DNA of 64,000 nt from DAOUKH01 sp965207995. Lineage in GTDB: Bacteria; Chloroflexota; Dehalococcoidia; SHYB01. Numbering within the stretch: position 1 is the stretch's first letter; every line of letters begins with the position of its first letter. The notes beneath the pieces are model-generated. The model saw only the letters and a program-made list of their open reading frames with translations. It was not told the origin of the DNA and made no database searches. Position numbers and translations under genes: made by a program. Below are positions 55,883 to 64,000 of the stretch, piece by piece. The stretch lies in assembly GCA_965207995.1 (NCBI GenBank), contig OZ242299.1:2418001-2482000 (forward strand), written 5' to 3'.

Positions 55883-56686
55883 ATGGCGAAAGAACGAGGC
55901 AGACGGAAGGTGCGCGTCGGCGCTGTAGTCAGCGACAAGATGGACAAGACCCGCGTGGTCGCCGTCCCCTGGTCGCAGCGGCACCGGGTCTATGGGCGCG
56001 CCATCCGGCGGCTGAGCAAGTTCAAGGTGCACGACGAAAAGAACGCTACCCGCGAGGGCGACCAGGTCCGCATCATCGAGACGCGGCCGCTTTCCAAGGA
56101 CAAGCGGTGGCGGATCGTCGAAATCCTGGCCCGCGGCGAGCAGGTCGACCTCGCGCCCGAGGAGGTCGATGCGACCCTTGTCGAGGAGATGGAGCAGCTG
56201 CCGAAGACCGCGGCGGCGGACGACGTCGTTGCGGAAGCTCCTGCCGATGCGCCTGAGACCGAGACGGAAGAGCCGGTAGCCGAGGCCGAAGAGCCCGCCG
56301 CTGAAGAGGCGGAGGAGGCTGAGGTAGAAGAGCCGGTTGCCGAAGCCGAAGAACCTGCCGCTGAAGAGGCGGAAGAGGCTGAGACGGAAGAGCCGGTAGC
56401 CGAAGCCGAAGAGCCTGCCGCTGAAGAGGCGGAGGAGGCTGAAGAGCCTGCTGCTGGAGAGTCGGAGGAGACCGAGGCGGAAGAGCCGGAAGCCGAGGCC
56501 GAAGAACCTGCCGCTGAAGAGGCGGACGAGGCCGAGGCCGGAGAGCCGGAAGCCGAAGCCGAAGCCGAAGAACCCGCCGCTGAAGAGGCGGAGGAGGCTG
56601 AGGTAGAAGAGCCGGTTGCCGAAGGCGAAGAACCTGCCGCTGAGGAAGAGAAGCCGGACGACGGGAAGAAGGGCGGCGCCGCATGA
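55883..56686 (+). CDS. rpsQ: Ribosomal protein S17 with 170-residue acidic repeat tail
   Basis: 267 residues; the family is about 85. Residues 1-95 are S17 (RKVRVGAVVSDKMDKTRVVAV, HDEKNATREGDQVRIIETRPLSKDKRW). The rest is an almost pure Glu/Ala/Pro/Val tail made of a 20-residue unit, EEPVAEAEEPAAEEAEEAE plus one variable residue, with 60-bp DNA periodicity at 56267, 56327 and 56387, then degenerate copies. Ends GKKGGAA with an ATGA overlap to rplN, so the tail is translated. Confidence 0.96.
   Translation: MAKERGRRKVRVGAVVSDKMDKTRVVAVPWSQRHRVYGRAIRRLSKFKVHDEKNATREGDQVRIIETRPLSKDKRWRIVEILARGEQVDLAPEEVDATLVEEMEQLPKTAAADDVVAEAPADAPETETEEPVAEAEEPAAEEAEEAEVEEPVAEAEEPAAEEAEEAETEEPVAEAEEPAAEEAEEAEEPAAGESEETEAEEPEAEAEEPAAEEADEAEAGEPEAEAEAEEPAAEEAEEAEVEEPVAEGEEPAAEEEKPDDGKKGGAA
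56267..56650 (+). repeat. 60-bp tandem repeats in rpsQ
   Basis: Three near-identical 60-base units start at 56267, 56327 and 56387, followed by shortened and mutated units to about 56650. All stay in frame, so repeat number can change without breaking rpsQ. Confidence 0.85.
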
Positions 56687-57051
56687 TTCAGAAGGAGAGC
56701 CGCCTTCGTGTCGCCGACAACTCGGGCGCACGGGAAGTCCAATGCATCAACATTCCCGGTGGAACGGGGCGCCGCTACGCCCGCGTGGGCGACGTCATCG
56801 TCTGTTCGGTGAAGGAGGCCCAGCCCGCGGCCGCGGTCAAGAAGGGCGAGATCGTGCGCGCCGTGGTGGTGCGGACGTCGAAGCCGGTGCGCCGGCCCGA
56901 CGGGTCGCAGATACGGTTCGACGACAATGCCGCCGTCCTCCTGCGCGACGCGTCGAATCCGCAGGGCACGCGCATCTTCGGGCCGGTGGCCCGCGAGCTC
57001 CGCGAGCGCAATTATATGAAGATCATCTCCCTGGCTCCGGAAGTCCTCTAG
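56683..57051 (+). CDS. rplN: Ribosomal protein L14
   Basis: 122 residues. MIQKESRLRVADNSGAREVQCI and FGPVARELRERNYMKIISLAPEVL are diagnostic. ATG overlaps rpsQ stop by four bases. Confidence 0.98.
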   Translation: MIQKESRLRVADNSGAREVQCINIPGGTGRRYARVGDVIVCSVKEAQPAAAVKKGEIVRAVVVRTSKPVRRPDGSQIRFDDNAAVLLRDASNPQGTRIFGPVARELRERNYMKIISLAPEVL

Positions 57052-57055
57052 CGAT

Positions 57056-57388
57056 ATGAAACTGAGACGAAATGACAACGTCGTGGTGGTCCGGGGCAAG
57101 GACCGCGGCAAACAGGGCCGCATCCTGAGCGTGGACCGCAAGCACGGCCGCTTGGTGATCGACAGCGTGAACACGATCAAGAAGCACGTGCGGCCCAGCC
57201 CCACGGTGCGGCAAGCGGGCATCGTCGAGATGCCGGCCTCGGTCGACGCGTCGAAGGTCAAGCTGATCTGCCCGGCGTGTTCGAAGGCGGGGCGGCTCGC
57301 TATCCGCGTCATCAAGTTCGGAGAGGGCGGCGAGGACCGGCGGCGCAAGATGCGTGTCTGCAAGGCGTGCAACCAAGAGATCGAATAG
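57056..57388 (+). CDS. rplX: Ribosomal protein L24
   Basis: 110 residues. KLRRNDNVVVVRGKDRGKQGRILSV (KOW motif) and NTIKKHVRPSP are diagnostic. The C-terminus has CPAC and CKAC, a possible zinc ribbon. Confidence 0.97.
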   Translation: MKLRRNDNVVVVRGKDRGKQGRILSVDRKHGRLVIDSVNTIKKHVRPSPTVRQAGIVEMPASVDASKVKLICPACSKAGRLAIRVIKFGEGGEDRRRKMRVCKACNQEIE

Positions 57389-57396
57389 GGAACGCT

Positions 57397-58143
57397 ATGG
57401 CGGAAGAAGAGGACAAGAAAGAAGCGGCGGCGCCCAAAGCGAAGCCGAAGGCCCGTGCTGCCAAGGCGAAAGCCGCACCGAAGAAGGGCGGGGCCAAGTC
57501 GCGCGCCTCGAAGGCGAAGGCCGCAGAGACCGAGAAGGCTGCCGAGGCGACGAACGGCGCGCAGGCCGCTGCGCCGGCCTACGTCCCGCGTCTGGCGGCG
57601 CGCTACCGCGAGGAGATCGTGCCGGCGTTGTGCTCGGAGTTTTCGCTGTCCAGCATCATGCAGGCGCCCCGCGTGCAGAAGGTCGTAGTGAACATCGGCC
57701 TCGGCGAGGCGCTTACGAACGCCAAGGCGCTGGAAGCGGCGCAGCGCGACCTGTCCACGATCACCGGCCAGCAGCCGGTGACTACCAAGGCCAAGAAGTC
57801 GGTGGCTGCGTTCAAGATCCGCGAGGGAATGACCATCGGCATGATGGTGACGATGCGCGGGGCGCGAATGTATGAGTTTCTCGACCGGCTGATCAACGTG
57901 GCGCTGCCCCGGATACGCGACTTCCGCGGCGCGCCCAACCACGGCTTCGACGGTCGGGGCAACTACTCGATCGGTTTCCGCGAGCAGACCGTCTTTCCCG
58001 AGATCGACTACAACAGCATCGACCGGCTGCGCGGCTTCCAGATCACGATTGTCACCAGCGCACCCAACGACGAGCAGGGGAAGTCCCTGCTGAAGCACCT
58101 TGGGTTCGCCTTCGCCCGGGAGACCGAAGAGGCGGCCGCGTAG
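57397..58143 (+). CDS. rplE: Ribosomal protein L5 with basic N-terminal extension
   Basis: 248 residues; E. coli L5 has 179. About 62 residues of Ala/Lys-rich sequence (AAPKAKPKARAAKAKAAPKK and similar) precede the L5 start PRLAARYREEIVPAL. The rest (VVVNIGLGEA, GQQPVTTKAKKSVAAFKIREG, GNYSIGFREQTVFPEIDYN) is standard. The ATG at 57397 lies eight bases past the rplX stop; no ATG or other strong start lies at the core boundary, which supports the extension. Confidence 0.95.
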   Translation: MAEEEDKKEAAAPKAKPKARAAKAKAAPKKGGAKSRASKAKAAETEKAAEATNGAQAAAPAYVPRLAARYREEIVPALCSEFSLSSIMQAPRVQKVVVNIGLGEALTNAKALEAAQRDLSTITGQQPVTTKAKKSVAAFKIREGMTIGMMVTMRGARMYEFLDRLINVALPRIRDFRGAPNHGFDGRGNYSIGFREQTVFPEIDYNSIDRLRGFQITIVTSAPNDEQGKSLLKHLGFAFARETEEAAA

Positions 58144-58163
58144 GGGCGGCAACGGAGGAATCG

Positions 58164-58349
58164 TTGGCCAAGAAAGGCAAGATCGAGAAGTGGAAGCGCC
58201 CCCCCAAGTTCGGGGTGCAGGGACATAACCGCTGCAATCGCTGCGGGCGTCCCCGCGCCTACATCCGCATGTTCGGGCTGTGCCGCATCTGCTTCCGCGA
58301 GCTGGCCCTGCGGGGCGAGATCCCCGGCGTCCGCAAAGCAAGCTGGTAG
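58164..58349 (+). CDS. rpsN: Ribosomal protein S14, zinc-binding type
   Basis: 61 residues, TTG start with GGAGG upstream. CNRCGRPRAYIRMFGLCRICFRELA gives the CXXC-X12-CXXC zinc site of type Z S14. Confidence 0.97.
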   Translation: MAKKGKIEKWKRPPKFGVQGHNRCNRCGRPRAYIRMFGLCRICFRELALRGEIPGVRKASW

Positions 58350-58370
58350 AGACAAGGCAGTAGTTGAACC

Positions 58371-58766
58371 GTGAATACCGACCCAATCGCCGACCTGCTC
58401 ACCCGCGTCCGTAATGCCTCCTCGGCGGGGCATTCGTCCGTGACGGTGCCATACTCCAAGGTGAAGGAGTCCATCTGCGGCATCCTCAAAGAGGAAGGCT
58501 TCGTCCGCGACTTCGCCGCACAAAAGGGCGGGCCGCAGCGCCAGCTCAAGATCTATCTCATCTACGGCGAGAAGAGCACGCCGGCGATCACCGGGTTGCA
58601 GCGCGTCAGCAAGCCGTCGCTGCGCATCTATTCAGGCCATAACGAGATTCCCCGCGTGTACGGCGGACTCGGTACGACCATCGTCTCGACCCCGAAAGGC
58701 ATCATGACAGGCCAACGGGCCTGGCGTGAGAAGGTCGGGGGCGAAGTGCTCTGCGTCGTCTGGTAA
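58371..58766 (+). CDS. rpsH: Ribosomal protein S8
   Basis: 131 residues, GTG start. DPIADLLTRVRNASSAGHSSVTVPYSKVKE and GLGTTIVSTPKGIMT with the EVLCVVW ending are diagnostic. Confidence 0.98.
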   Translation: MNTDPIADLLTRVRNASSAGHSSVTVPYSKVKESICGILKEEGFVRDFAAQKGGPQRQLKIYLIYGEKSTPAITGLQRVSKPSLRIYSGHNEIPRVYGGLGTTIVSTPKGIMTGQRAWREKVGGEVLCVVW

Positions 58767-58781
58767 TCAGGATTCAGCGCC

Positions 58782-59324
58782 ATGTCACGTGTAGGTAAAT
58801 TGCCCGTCCCCATCCCCGCCGGTGTCAACGTCGAGGTCGATGGCTCGGTGGTCAAGACCAAGGGCCCCAAGGGCGAGCTCTCACGCGAGTTCAGCGACCT
58901 CGTGGTCATCGAGCAGCGCGACGGCACCGTCGTCGTGACGCGGAAGAACGACGAGAAGGCGGCCCGCTCGCTCCACGGCCTGACGCGGTCGTTGATTAAC
59001 AACATGGTCATCGGGGTGAGCGAGGGCTACCAGCGGTCGCTGGACATCGTCGGCGTGGGCTACCGCGCGTCGCAGCAGGGCCCGGGCGTTCAGCTCCAGG
59101 TGGGGCTGAGCCATCAGGTCTACGTTGGGCCTTTGCCAGGGATCGAACTTGAGGTCGAAGGCCAGACGCGCATCCACGTCCGAGGGGCGGAGAAGGAGAT
59201 CGTGGGGCTGATGGCGGCGAAGATCCGCAAACTGCGGCCTCCCGACCGCTACAAGGGCAAGGGCATCCGCTATGCCGGCGAGAACGTGAAACTGAAGCCG
59301 GGTAAGGGCGGCAAGAAGCTCTAG
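58782..59324 (+). CDS. rplF: Ribosomal protein L6
   Basis: 180 residues. SRVGKLPVPIPAGVNVEVDG, SLHGLTRSLINNMVIGVSEGY and RPPDRYKGKGIRYAGENV are diagnostic. Confidence 0.98.
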   Translation: MSRVGKLPVPIPAGVNVEVDGSVVKTKGPKGELSREFSDLVVIEQRDGTVVVTRKNDEKAARSLHGLTRSLINNMVIGVSEGYQRSLDIVGVGYRASQQGPGVQLQVGLSHQVYVGPLPGIELEVEGQTRIHVRGAEKEIVGLMAAKIRKLRPPDRYKGKGIRYAGENVKLKPGKGGKKL

Positions 59325-59374
59325 CCCGCCGGGCATCGCAGAGCGAGACGACGAGGCAAGAGGACCAAGAGGAA

Positions 59375-59740
59375 ATGGCGCAACGGGCAAGAACGGCGAC
59401 GAAGGCGAGAATCGTGCGCCACCGGCGGGTGCGGCAGCGGGTCCGGGGCGTGACGGAGCGCCCCCGGCTGGCCGTCTATCGCAGCCTCAACCATATCTAT
59501 GCACAGGTGATCGACGACTCCCGCGGGGCGACGGTCGCTGCCGCGTCCACGCTTGAAGCGCCCCTCCGGGCCGCGTCGGGGCGCAAGGTCGAACGCGCCA
59601 CGAAAGTCGGCGAGATCCTCGCTAAGCGCGCCACGGAGGCCGGCGTCAAGCAGGTCGTCTTCGACCGCGGCGGCTTTCGTTATCACGGCAGGGTGCGCGC
59701 CTTGGCCGAGGCGGCGCGAAAAGGGGGCCTGGTCTTTTGA
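59375..59740 (+). CDS. rplR: Ribosomal protein L18
   Basis: 121 residues. RPRLAVYRSLNHIYAQVIDDSRG and VFDRGGFRYHGRVRALAEAARKGGL are diagnostic. Binds 5S rRNA. Confidence 0.98.
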   Translation: MAQRARTATKARIVRHRRVRQRVRGVTERPRLAVYRSLNHIYAQVIDDSRGATVAAASTLEAPLRAASGRKVERATKVGEILAKRATEAGVKQVVFDRGGFRYHGRVRALAEAARKGGLVF

Positions 59741-59742
59741 CT

Positions 59743-60441
59743 ATGCAACGAAGAGACCGCACCAGCGAGCTCGCCGCGATGGGCTTGCAGGAGCGCGTCG
59801 TCAGCATCAAGCGCGTCGCCAAGGTCGTGAAAGGCGGGCGCAACTTCAGCTTCAACGCGATGGTCGTTGTCGGCGACGGATCGGGTTCGGTGGGCATCGG
59901 CCTGGGCAAGGCCGGCGAGGTCCCCGAGGCGGTGCGGAAGGGCACGACGATCGCCCGCAAGAATATGGTCAAACTTGCGCTGAAGGGGAGCACGATCCCG
60001 CACGAGCGCGTCATCAAGTTCGGCGCGACGAAGATCGTGCTGAAGCCCGCCGCGCCCGGCACGGGCGTGATCGCGGGCGCGGGCGTGCGGGCGGTTGCGC
60101 AGGCGGCGGGCATCCGCGACCTGCTGAGCAAGGTGCTCGGCTCCCGCAACCCCATCAACGTGGTGAAGGCGACGTTCATGGCGCTGGACGAAATGCGCAT
60201 ACCCGAAAATGCCGTCGAGGCGCGCAAGGCGCTCGCGGCGGAACAGTTGGCGTCGCCGCCGCCTGAGCCGCGCTCGCCACGACCGCCCCGCCCCGCCCAG
60301 CGACGCCCTCGCGAAGACCGCGAGCCGCGTGGTGAGCGCGACCGCGAGCCCCGCGGCGCCGTGGGCGCGGCCCTCGCCAGCGCCGAGTCGGCGGCACGGG
60401 CCGCCGCCGGGCAGCAGCCTGCACCAGAGGCGGGCGCATAA
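59743..60441 (+). CDS. rpsE: Ribosomal protein S5 with Arg/Pro-rich C-terminal tail
   Basis: 232 residues from the ATG at 59743 (a TTG at 59737 overlapping the rplR stop is an alternative); E. coli S5 has 167. Core: ERVVSIKRVAKVVKGGRNFSFNAMVVVGDG, GKAGEVPEAVRKG, and NPINVVKATFMALDEMR. From about residue 170 a tail of some 63 residues (PPPEPRSPRPPRPAQRRPRE and onward) is rich in Arg, Pro and Glu. Confidence 0.96.
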   Translation: MQRRDRTSELAAMGLQERVVSIKRVAKVVKGGRNFSFNAMVVVGDGSGSVGIGLGKAGEVPEAVRKGTTIARKNMVKLALKGSTIPHERVIKFGATKIVLKPAAPGTGVIAGAGVRAVAQAAGIRDLLSKVLGSRNPINVVKATFMALDEMRIPENAVEARKALAAEQLASPPPEPRSPRPPRPAQRRPREDREPRGERDREPRGAVGAALASAESAARAAAGQQPAPEAGA

Positions 60442-60450
60442 GGGCGAATC

Positions 60451-60630
60451 ATGGGGAAGCTCCGCATTACCTTAGTCAAAAGCCCTATCGGCTACGAAAG
60501 GGACCAGGGCGCCACCGTCAAGGCGCTGGGCCTCCGCCGAATCCGGCACTCGGTAGAGAAAGAGGACACGCCCTCGGTGCGCGGCATGGTCCATAAGGTC
60601 CGTCATCTGGTGAAGGTCGATACGCTATGA
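60451..60630 (+). CDS. rpmD: Ribosomal protein L30
   Basis: 59 residues. MGKLRITLVKSPIGYERDQG, ATVKALGLRRIRHSVEKEDT and GMVHKVRHLVKV are diagnostic. Stop overlaps the rplO ATG by four bases. Confidence 0.97.
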   Translation: MGKLRITLVKSPIGYERDQGATVKALGLRRIRHSVEKEDTPSVRGMVHKVRHLVKVDTL

Positions 60631-61094
60631 GAGAACACGAGCTCAAACGACCGGCCATCGCCAAGCCGGCGAAGCGCCTGGGCCGCGGCGTCGGCAGCGG
60701 CAAGGGGACCTTCGCCGGTAAAGGCTCGAAGGGCCAGAAGGCGCGCTCCGGCGTCCGCATCCGGCCCGGGTTCGAGGGCGGCCAGCTTCCGTTTGTGAAG
60801 CGCATGCCGCATCACCGCGGCTTCCGAAACCCGTTCCGGGTCGAGTATCAGGTGGTCAACGTAGCCTCCCTGGAGCGGTTCGACGACGGGACCGTCGTGA
60901 CGCCGGAGGCGCTTCTCGCCAAGGGGCTGGTCCGCACGCTCAAGACGCCCGTCAAGATTCTGGGCAATGGCGATCTCACCAAGGCGCTTGAAGTGAGCGC
61001 GAACAAGTTCTCCGATTCGGCGAAGCAGAAGATCGAAGCGGCCAAGGGCAAGGTCGAGGTGATCGGTGCAGCAGCAACAGGCCCAGCCGAGTAG
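60627..61094 (+). CDS. rplO: Ribosomal protein L15
   Basis: 155 residues. KRLGRGVGSGKGTFAGKGSKGQKARSG and FEGGQLPFVKRMPHHRGF are diagnostic. secY starts 29 bases before its stop. Confidence 0.98.
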   Translation: MREHELKRPAIAKPAKRLGRGVGSGKGTFAGKGSKGQKARSGVRIRPGFEGGQLPFVKRMPHHRGFRNPFRVEYQVVNVASLERFDDGTVVTPEALLAKGLVRTLKTPVKILGNGDLTKALEVSANKFSDSAKQKIEAAKGKVEVIGAAATGPAE

Positions 61095-62394
61095 CGTTCG
61101 CTTCCTCTCCGCGATCGGGGACGCGTTCCGCCAACCGGACCTGCGCTTCAAGATCCTCTTCACGCTGGCGATGCTGGTCGTCTTCCGCTTCGTCGCGAAC
61201 GTCCCCGTTCCCGGCGTCGACGCCGATGAGCTTGACCGCGTCTTCCAAGGCAACGCGTTGTTCGACTTCCTCGACCTCTTCAGCGGGGGGGCGCTGCGAA
61301 ACCTGAGCATCGCCTCGATGGGGGTCTACCCATACATCACCTCCTCGATCATCATGCAGCTCCTCGTGCCCGTCATTCCCCGCCTGCAAGCGATCGCGCG
61401 GGAGGGCGAATACGGCCGGCAGAAGATCAGCCAGTACACCCACTGGCTCACCGTTCCGCTGGCCTTCGCCCAGGGCTACGGCCAACTGCTCCTCCTCCAG
61501 CGCTATGGCGTCATTTCGGGGGTGAGCTTCAGCAGCGAAGACAGTCTGGGCACCGTGGCCATGCTGTTCTCCCTGGTGGCGGGGACGATGTTCCTCGTCT
61601 GGCTCGGCGAGCTCATCACGGAAAAGGGCATCGGCAACGGCATCTCGCTGATCATCTTCGGCGGCATCGTGGCCAGCCTGCCCTCGATCTCACAACAGCT
61701 CCTCGACGCCGAGGGCGTGACCAGCGGCGTGGTGCTGCTCGTGATCGCCGCCATCGCGATCGTCTACGCCATCGTTGTCGTGACCGAAGGACAGCGGCGG
61801 ATTCCAGTGCAGTATGGACGGAGCCTCTTCCGCGGCGGGAGGATGTACCGCCAAGCGGGATCGTCGTACATACCGCTCCGCGTGAACTCGGCGGGGATGA
61901 TCCCGCTCATCTTCGCCTTCTCGATCATGATCTTTCCCTCGATCGTGGCCAGCTACTTCGTCGGGGTGGAAAGCACGGGCCTCTCGAGCTTCGCGCGGTC
62001 GGTGCAGGACCTGTTCGCGCCTACGGGTGCGCTCTACTGGCTGCTGACCTTCCTGCTGGTGGTGGCGTTCACCTTCTTCTACACGTTGGTCATCTTCCAG
62101 CAGCAGAACCTTGCCGAGAATTTGCAGAAGAACGGCGGCTTCGTGCCGGGCATCCGGCCCGGACGCCCCACGGAGGAGTATCTGAACCGCGTGATCGTCC
62201 GGATCACCACCGGCGGTGCGATCTTCCTGGGCCTCGTCGCCATCATGCCCTTCTTCGCCCAAGGGTTGGCCGGTGTCGGCCAGCTCGGACTCAGCGCCGC
62301 CGCCCTCCTTATCGTCGTCGGCGTCTCCCTCGACACCATGCGCCAGCTCGAGGCCCAGCTCATGATGCGGCGCTACGAGGGCTTCATCCGATGA
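61066..62394 (+). CDS. secY: Protein translocase subunit SecY
   Basis: 442 residues, ten transmembrane helices expected. FKILFTLAMLVVFRFVANVPVPGVD, ASMGVYPYITSSIIMQLL (plug region nearby), ITEKGIGNGISLIIF and RIPVQYGRSLFRGG are diagnostic. The GTG at 61066 overlaps rplO by 29 bases, coupling the two. Confidence 0.97.
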   Translation: MQQQQAQPSSVRFLSAIGDAFRQPDLRFKILFTLAMLVVFRFVANVPVPGVDADELDRVFQGNALFDFLDLFSGGALRNLSIASMGVYPYITSSIIMQLLVPVIPRLQAIAREGEYGRQKISQYTHWLTVPLAFAQGYGQLLLLQRYGVISGVSFSSEDSLGTVAMLFSLVAGTMFLVWLGELITEKGIGNGISLIIFGGIVASLPSISQQLLDAEGVTSGVVLLVIAAIAIVYAIVVVTEGQRRIPVQYGRSLFRGGRMYRQAGSSYIPLRVNSAGMIPLIFAFSIMIFPSIVASYFVGVESTGLSSFARSVQDLFAPTGALYWLLTFLLVVAFTFFYTLVIFQQQNLAENLQKNGGFVPGIRPGRPTEEYLNRVIVRITTGGAIFLGLVAIMPFFAQGLAGVGQLGLSAAALLIVVGVSLDTMRQLEAQLMMRRYEGFIR

Positions 62395-62437
62395 TGTGTC
62401 CGGCGCGGACCACCATGCCCGGACGAAAGGGATTGCC

Positions 62438-62989
62438 GTGCGCATCATCCTGGTAGGCGCGCCGGGGTCCGGCAAGGGCACGCAGGCGGCGACGCTGACG
62501 AATGCGTTCGGCATCGCCCATATCTCGTCGGGCGACCTCTTCCGCGAGGAGCAGGAGCAGGGCACCGAGCTCGGCCTGCTGGCGAAGCAGTACATGGAGC
62601 GCGGCGAGCTTGTCCCCAACGAGGTCACCATCAAGATGATTCTGGGCCGCATCGAACGGCCCGACTGCGCCAAGGGCTACATCCTCGACGGCTTCCCCCG
62701 CAACCGCGACCAGGCCGACGCGCTCGACGTTGCGCTCGACGGCGCCGGCGCCGCGGGCATCGACAAGATCGTCTACGTCAAGGTCTCCGACGAGGAGCTC
62801 CTGAAGCGCATCGCCGGACGCGGCCGCGCTGATGACGACGAAGCCACCGCCAGGCGCCGCCTCAATGTCTACCAAGAACAGACGGCCCCGATGATCGACC
62901 ACTACCGCGCCGCCGGCCGGTTGGTGGAGGTCAACGGTGAGGCCAGTATCGAGCAAGTAGGCAAAGATCTCGTGGATGTCCTAAAATAG
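62438..62989 (+). CDS. adk: Adenylate kinase, short-LID form
   Basis: Interconverts ATP + AMP and 2 ADP. 183 residues from the GTG at 62438 (GAAAGG upstream). P-loop GAPGSGKGTQAA, AMP site ISSGDLFREE and GYILDGFPRNRDQADAL are intact. The LID is the short loop GRGRADDDEATARRRL, without the zinc-cysteine insert. A longer frame to 62396 would add 14 residues. Between secY and map, the usual place. Confidence 0.96.
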   Translation: MRIILVGAPGSGKGTQAATLTNAFGIAHISSGDLFREEQEQGTELGLLAKQYMERGELVPNEVTIKMILGRIERPDCAKGYILDGFPRNRDQADALDVALDGAGAAGIDKIVYVKVSDEELLKRIAGRGRADDDEATARRRLNVYQEQTAPMIDHYRAAGRLVEVNGEASIEQVGKDLVDVLK

Positions 62990-62999
62990 AAAGGTTTTC

Positions 63000-63809
63000 A
63001 TGAGAGTGGAGCAGCCCCGCATCAAGCCGACTGGCGTCATCATTAAGTCCGACGCCGAGATCGACGTAATGCGCCGGGCGGGAGCAGTTGTCGCGAAGAC
63101 CATCGACCGGGTCTTGGCGGCGGCGAGTCCGGGAGTCACTACCAAAGAACTCGACGACATCGCTTACGACACGATTACGGGCGAAGGCGCGATTCCTTCC
63201 TTCCTGGGGTACCGCGGCTTTCCTGGTTCGATTTGCACGTCGCTCAACGAAGAGGTCGTGCATGGAATTCCGGGGAATCGGAGGCTGAAAGACGGCGACA
63301 TATTGAGCATCGATTGCGGCGCCATTGTGGACGGTTTCCACGGCGATTCCGCGGTGACCATTCCGGTGGGCGAAGCCCCGGAAGCGGCACGGGCGGTGAC
63401 CGACTGCGCCGAGGACTCGTTGTACGCAGCCATCGAGCGGTGCCGCGTGGGCGCCCGGATGGGCGACGTCTCCGCCGCCGCGCAGGCCTGCGCCGATAAG
63501 CGGGGCCTTTCCGTGGTGCGAGAGTACGTTGGACATGGAATCGGACGGGACCTCCACGAGGAGCCGTCGGTGCCCAACTTCGGCGAGCCGGGACGGGGCC
63601 TGCTTCTACGGAAGGGGTTGGTCTTGGCCATCGAGCCGATGGTGAACGTGGGAGGTTGGAAGACGCGGCTGCTGTCCGACGGCTGGACCGTCGTCACTGA
63701 GGACGGAGCGCTGTCGGCGCACTACGAACATACCGTGGCCATCCTCGAGGACGGCCCAGAGATTCTGACCGCGCGGCGCGACAAGGACTATGCGATAGGG
63801 AGAGCTTAG
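63000..63809 (+). CDS. map: Methionine aminopeptidase type I
   Basis: Removes the initiator methionine. 269 residues with the metal set in SIDCGAIVDGFHGDS (two Asp), GHGIGRDLHEEPSVPNFG (His) and EPMVNVGG / TEDGALSAHYEHT (two Glu). The N-terminal VEQPRIKPTGVIIKSDAEID is slightly longer than usual; the GTG at 63006 is an alternative start. Confidence 0.96.
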   Translation: MRVEQPRIKPTGVIIKSDAEIDVMRRAGAVVAKTIDRVLAAASPGVTTKELDDIAYDTITGEGAIPSFLGYRGFPGSICTSLNEEVVHGIPGNRRLKDGDILSIDCGAIVDGFHGDSAVTIPVGEAPEAARAVTDCAEDSLYAAIERCRVGARMGDVSAAAQACADKRGLSVVREYVGHGIGRDLHEEPSVPNFGEPGRGLLLRKGLVLAIEPMVNVGGWKTRLLSDGWTVVTEDGALSAHYEHTVAILEDGPEILTARRDKDYAIGRA

Positions 63810-63820
63810 GAGCATACGGT

Positions 63821-64000
63821 TTGCCAAGAAAACAAGCGATTGAAGTCGAGGGAACGGTATCGGAGACACTGCCCAACGCGATGTTTCGCGTCGACCTGCC
63901 CAACAGCCACAAGGTGTTGGCGCACGTCTCGGGCAAGATCAGGATGAACTTCATCAAGATTCTCCCAGGCGACCGCGTCCTCGTCGAGCTTTCGCCCTAC
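63821..64000 (+). CDS. infA: Translation initiation factor IF-1 (partial)
   Basis: From the TTG at 63821 (AGGAGC upstream) 60 codons run to the right edge. AIEVEGTVSETLPNAMFRVDL, VLAHVSGKIRMNFIKILPGD and RVLVELSPY are the OB-fold of IF-1. About 12 residues are missing. The usual downstream genes rpmJ, rpsM, rpsK and rpoA would lie outside the window. Confidence 0.95.
   Translation, partial: MPRKQAIEVEGTVSETLPNAMFRVDLPNSHKVLAHVSGKIRMNFIKILPGDRVLVELSPY

Noticed and set aside
55990..58386. A minus-strand open frame of nearly 800 codons across rpsQ to rpsN
   Set aside because: It lies antisense to intact ribosomal protein genes and is a by-product of their codon bias and of the rpsQ repeats.

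Overview
This is a GC-rich bacterial chromosome segment with no phage, plasmid or CRISPR content. It looks like a Chloroflexota genome, most likely Dehalococcoidia / SAR202-like. The reasons are: a UGSC-type selenoprotein; a DUF3090 protein; a threonyl-tRNA synthetase without the TGS domain; and a mix of acyl-CoA dehydrogenases, metal-dependent amidohydrolases, an F420/FMN luciferase-like enzyme and SDR oxidoreductases scattered among housekeeping genes. The lineage call is inference from gene content. No rRNA or tRNA gene was seen.

Layout. 1-7.1 kb: thiolase (cut by the window edge), glyQS, an NYN nuclease gene behind its own short leader, an NTF2-like protein, a PAP2 phosphatase, an SbcD-like nuclease, a MntA/HepT module and an epimerase. 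7.2-14.8 kb: an HpaB/AbfD-fold flavoenzyme with a Trm112-like protein, ilvA, folK-folP, ligA-pth. 15-24.4 kb: translin-like and FmdB zinc-ribbon proteins, SMP-30 lactonase, quinone reductase, TenA, amidase, acyl-CoA dehydrogenase, amidohydrolase, DUF3090. 24.5-33 kb: a beta-propeller/CcdA/TlpA thiol-redox operon, a solitary ribbon-helix-helix protein, two SDRs, an SRPBCC protein and an Fe3+-type ABC transporter without its binding protein. 33.8-37.7 kb (minus): thrS-infC-rpmI-rplT-dtxR. 37.7-46.4 kb: catabolic genes plus the UGSC selenoprotein pair and DUF429. 46.4-64 kb: rhomboid protease, then the str-S10-spc superoperon from rpsL to infA.

Most notable: an in-frame UGA read as selenocysteine in a U-G-S-C motif with a hairpin just downstream; infC with no NTG codon available as start (ATA predicted); long disordered tails or tandem repeats on L4, S3, S17, L5 and S5; a second remnant of the glyS 3' end on the far side of the NYN gene; a family of multi-hairpin intergenic repeats; a strong promoter overlapping a GAAC-N4-GTTC palindrome; and a recurrent extended -10 motif (TGCTANNAT) used throughout.
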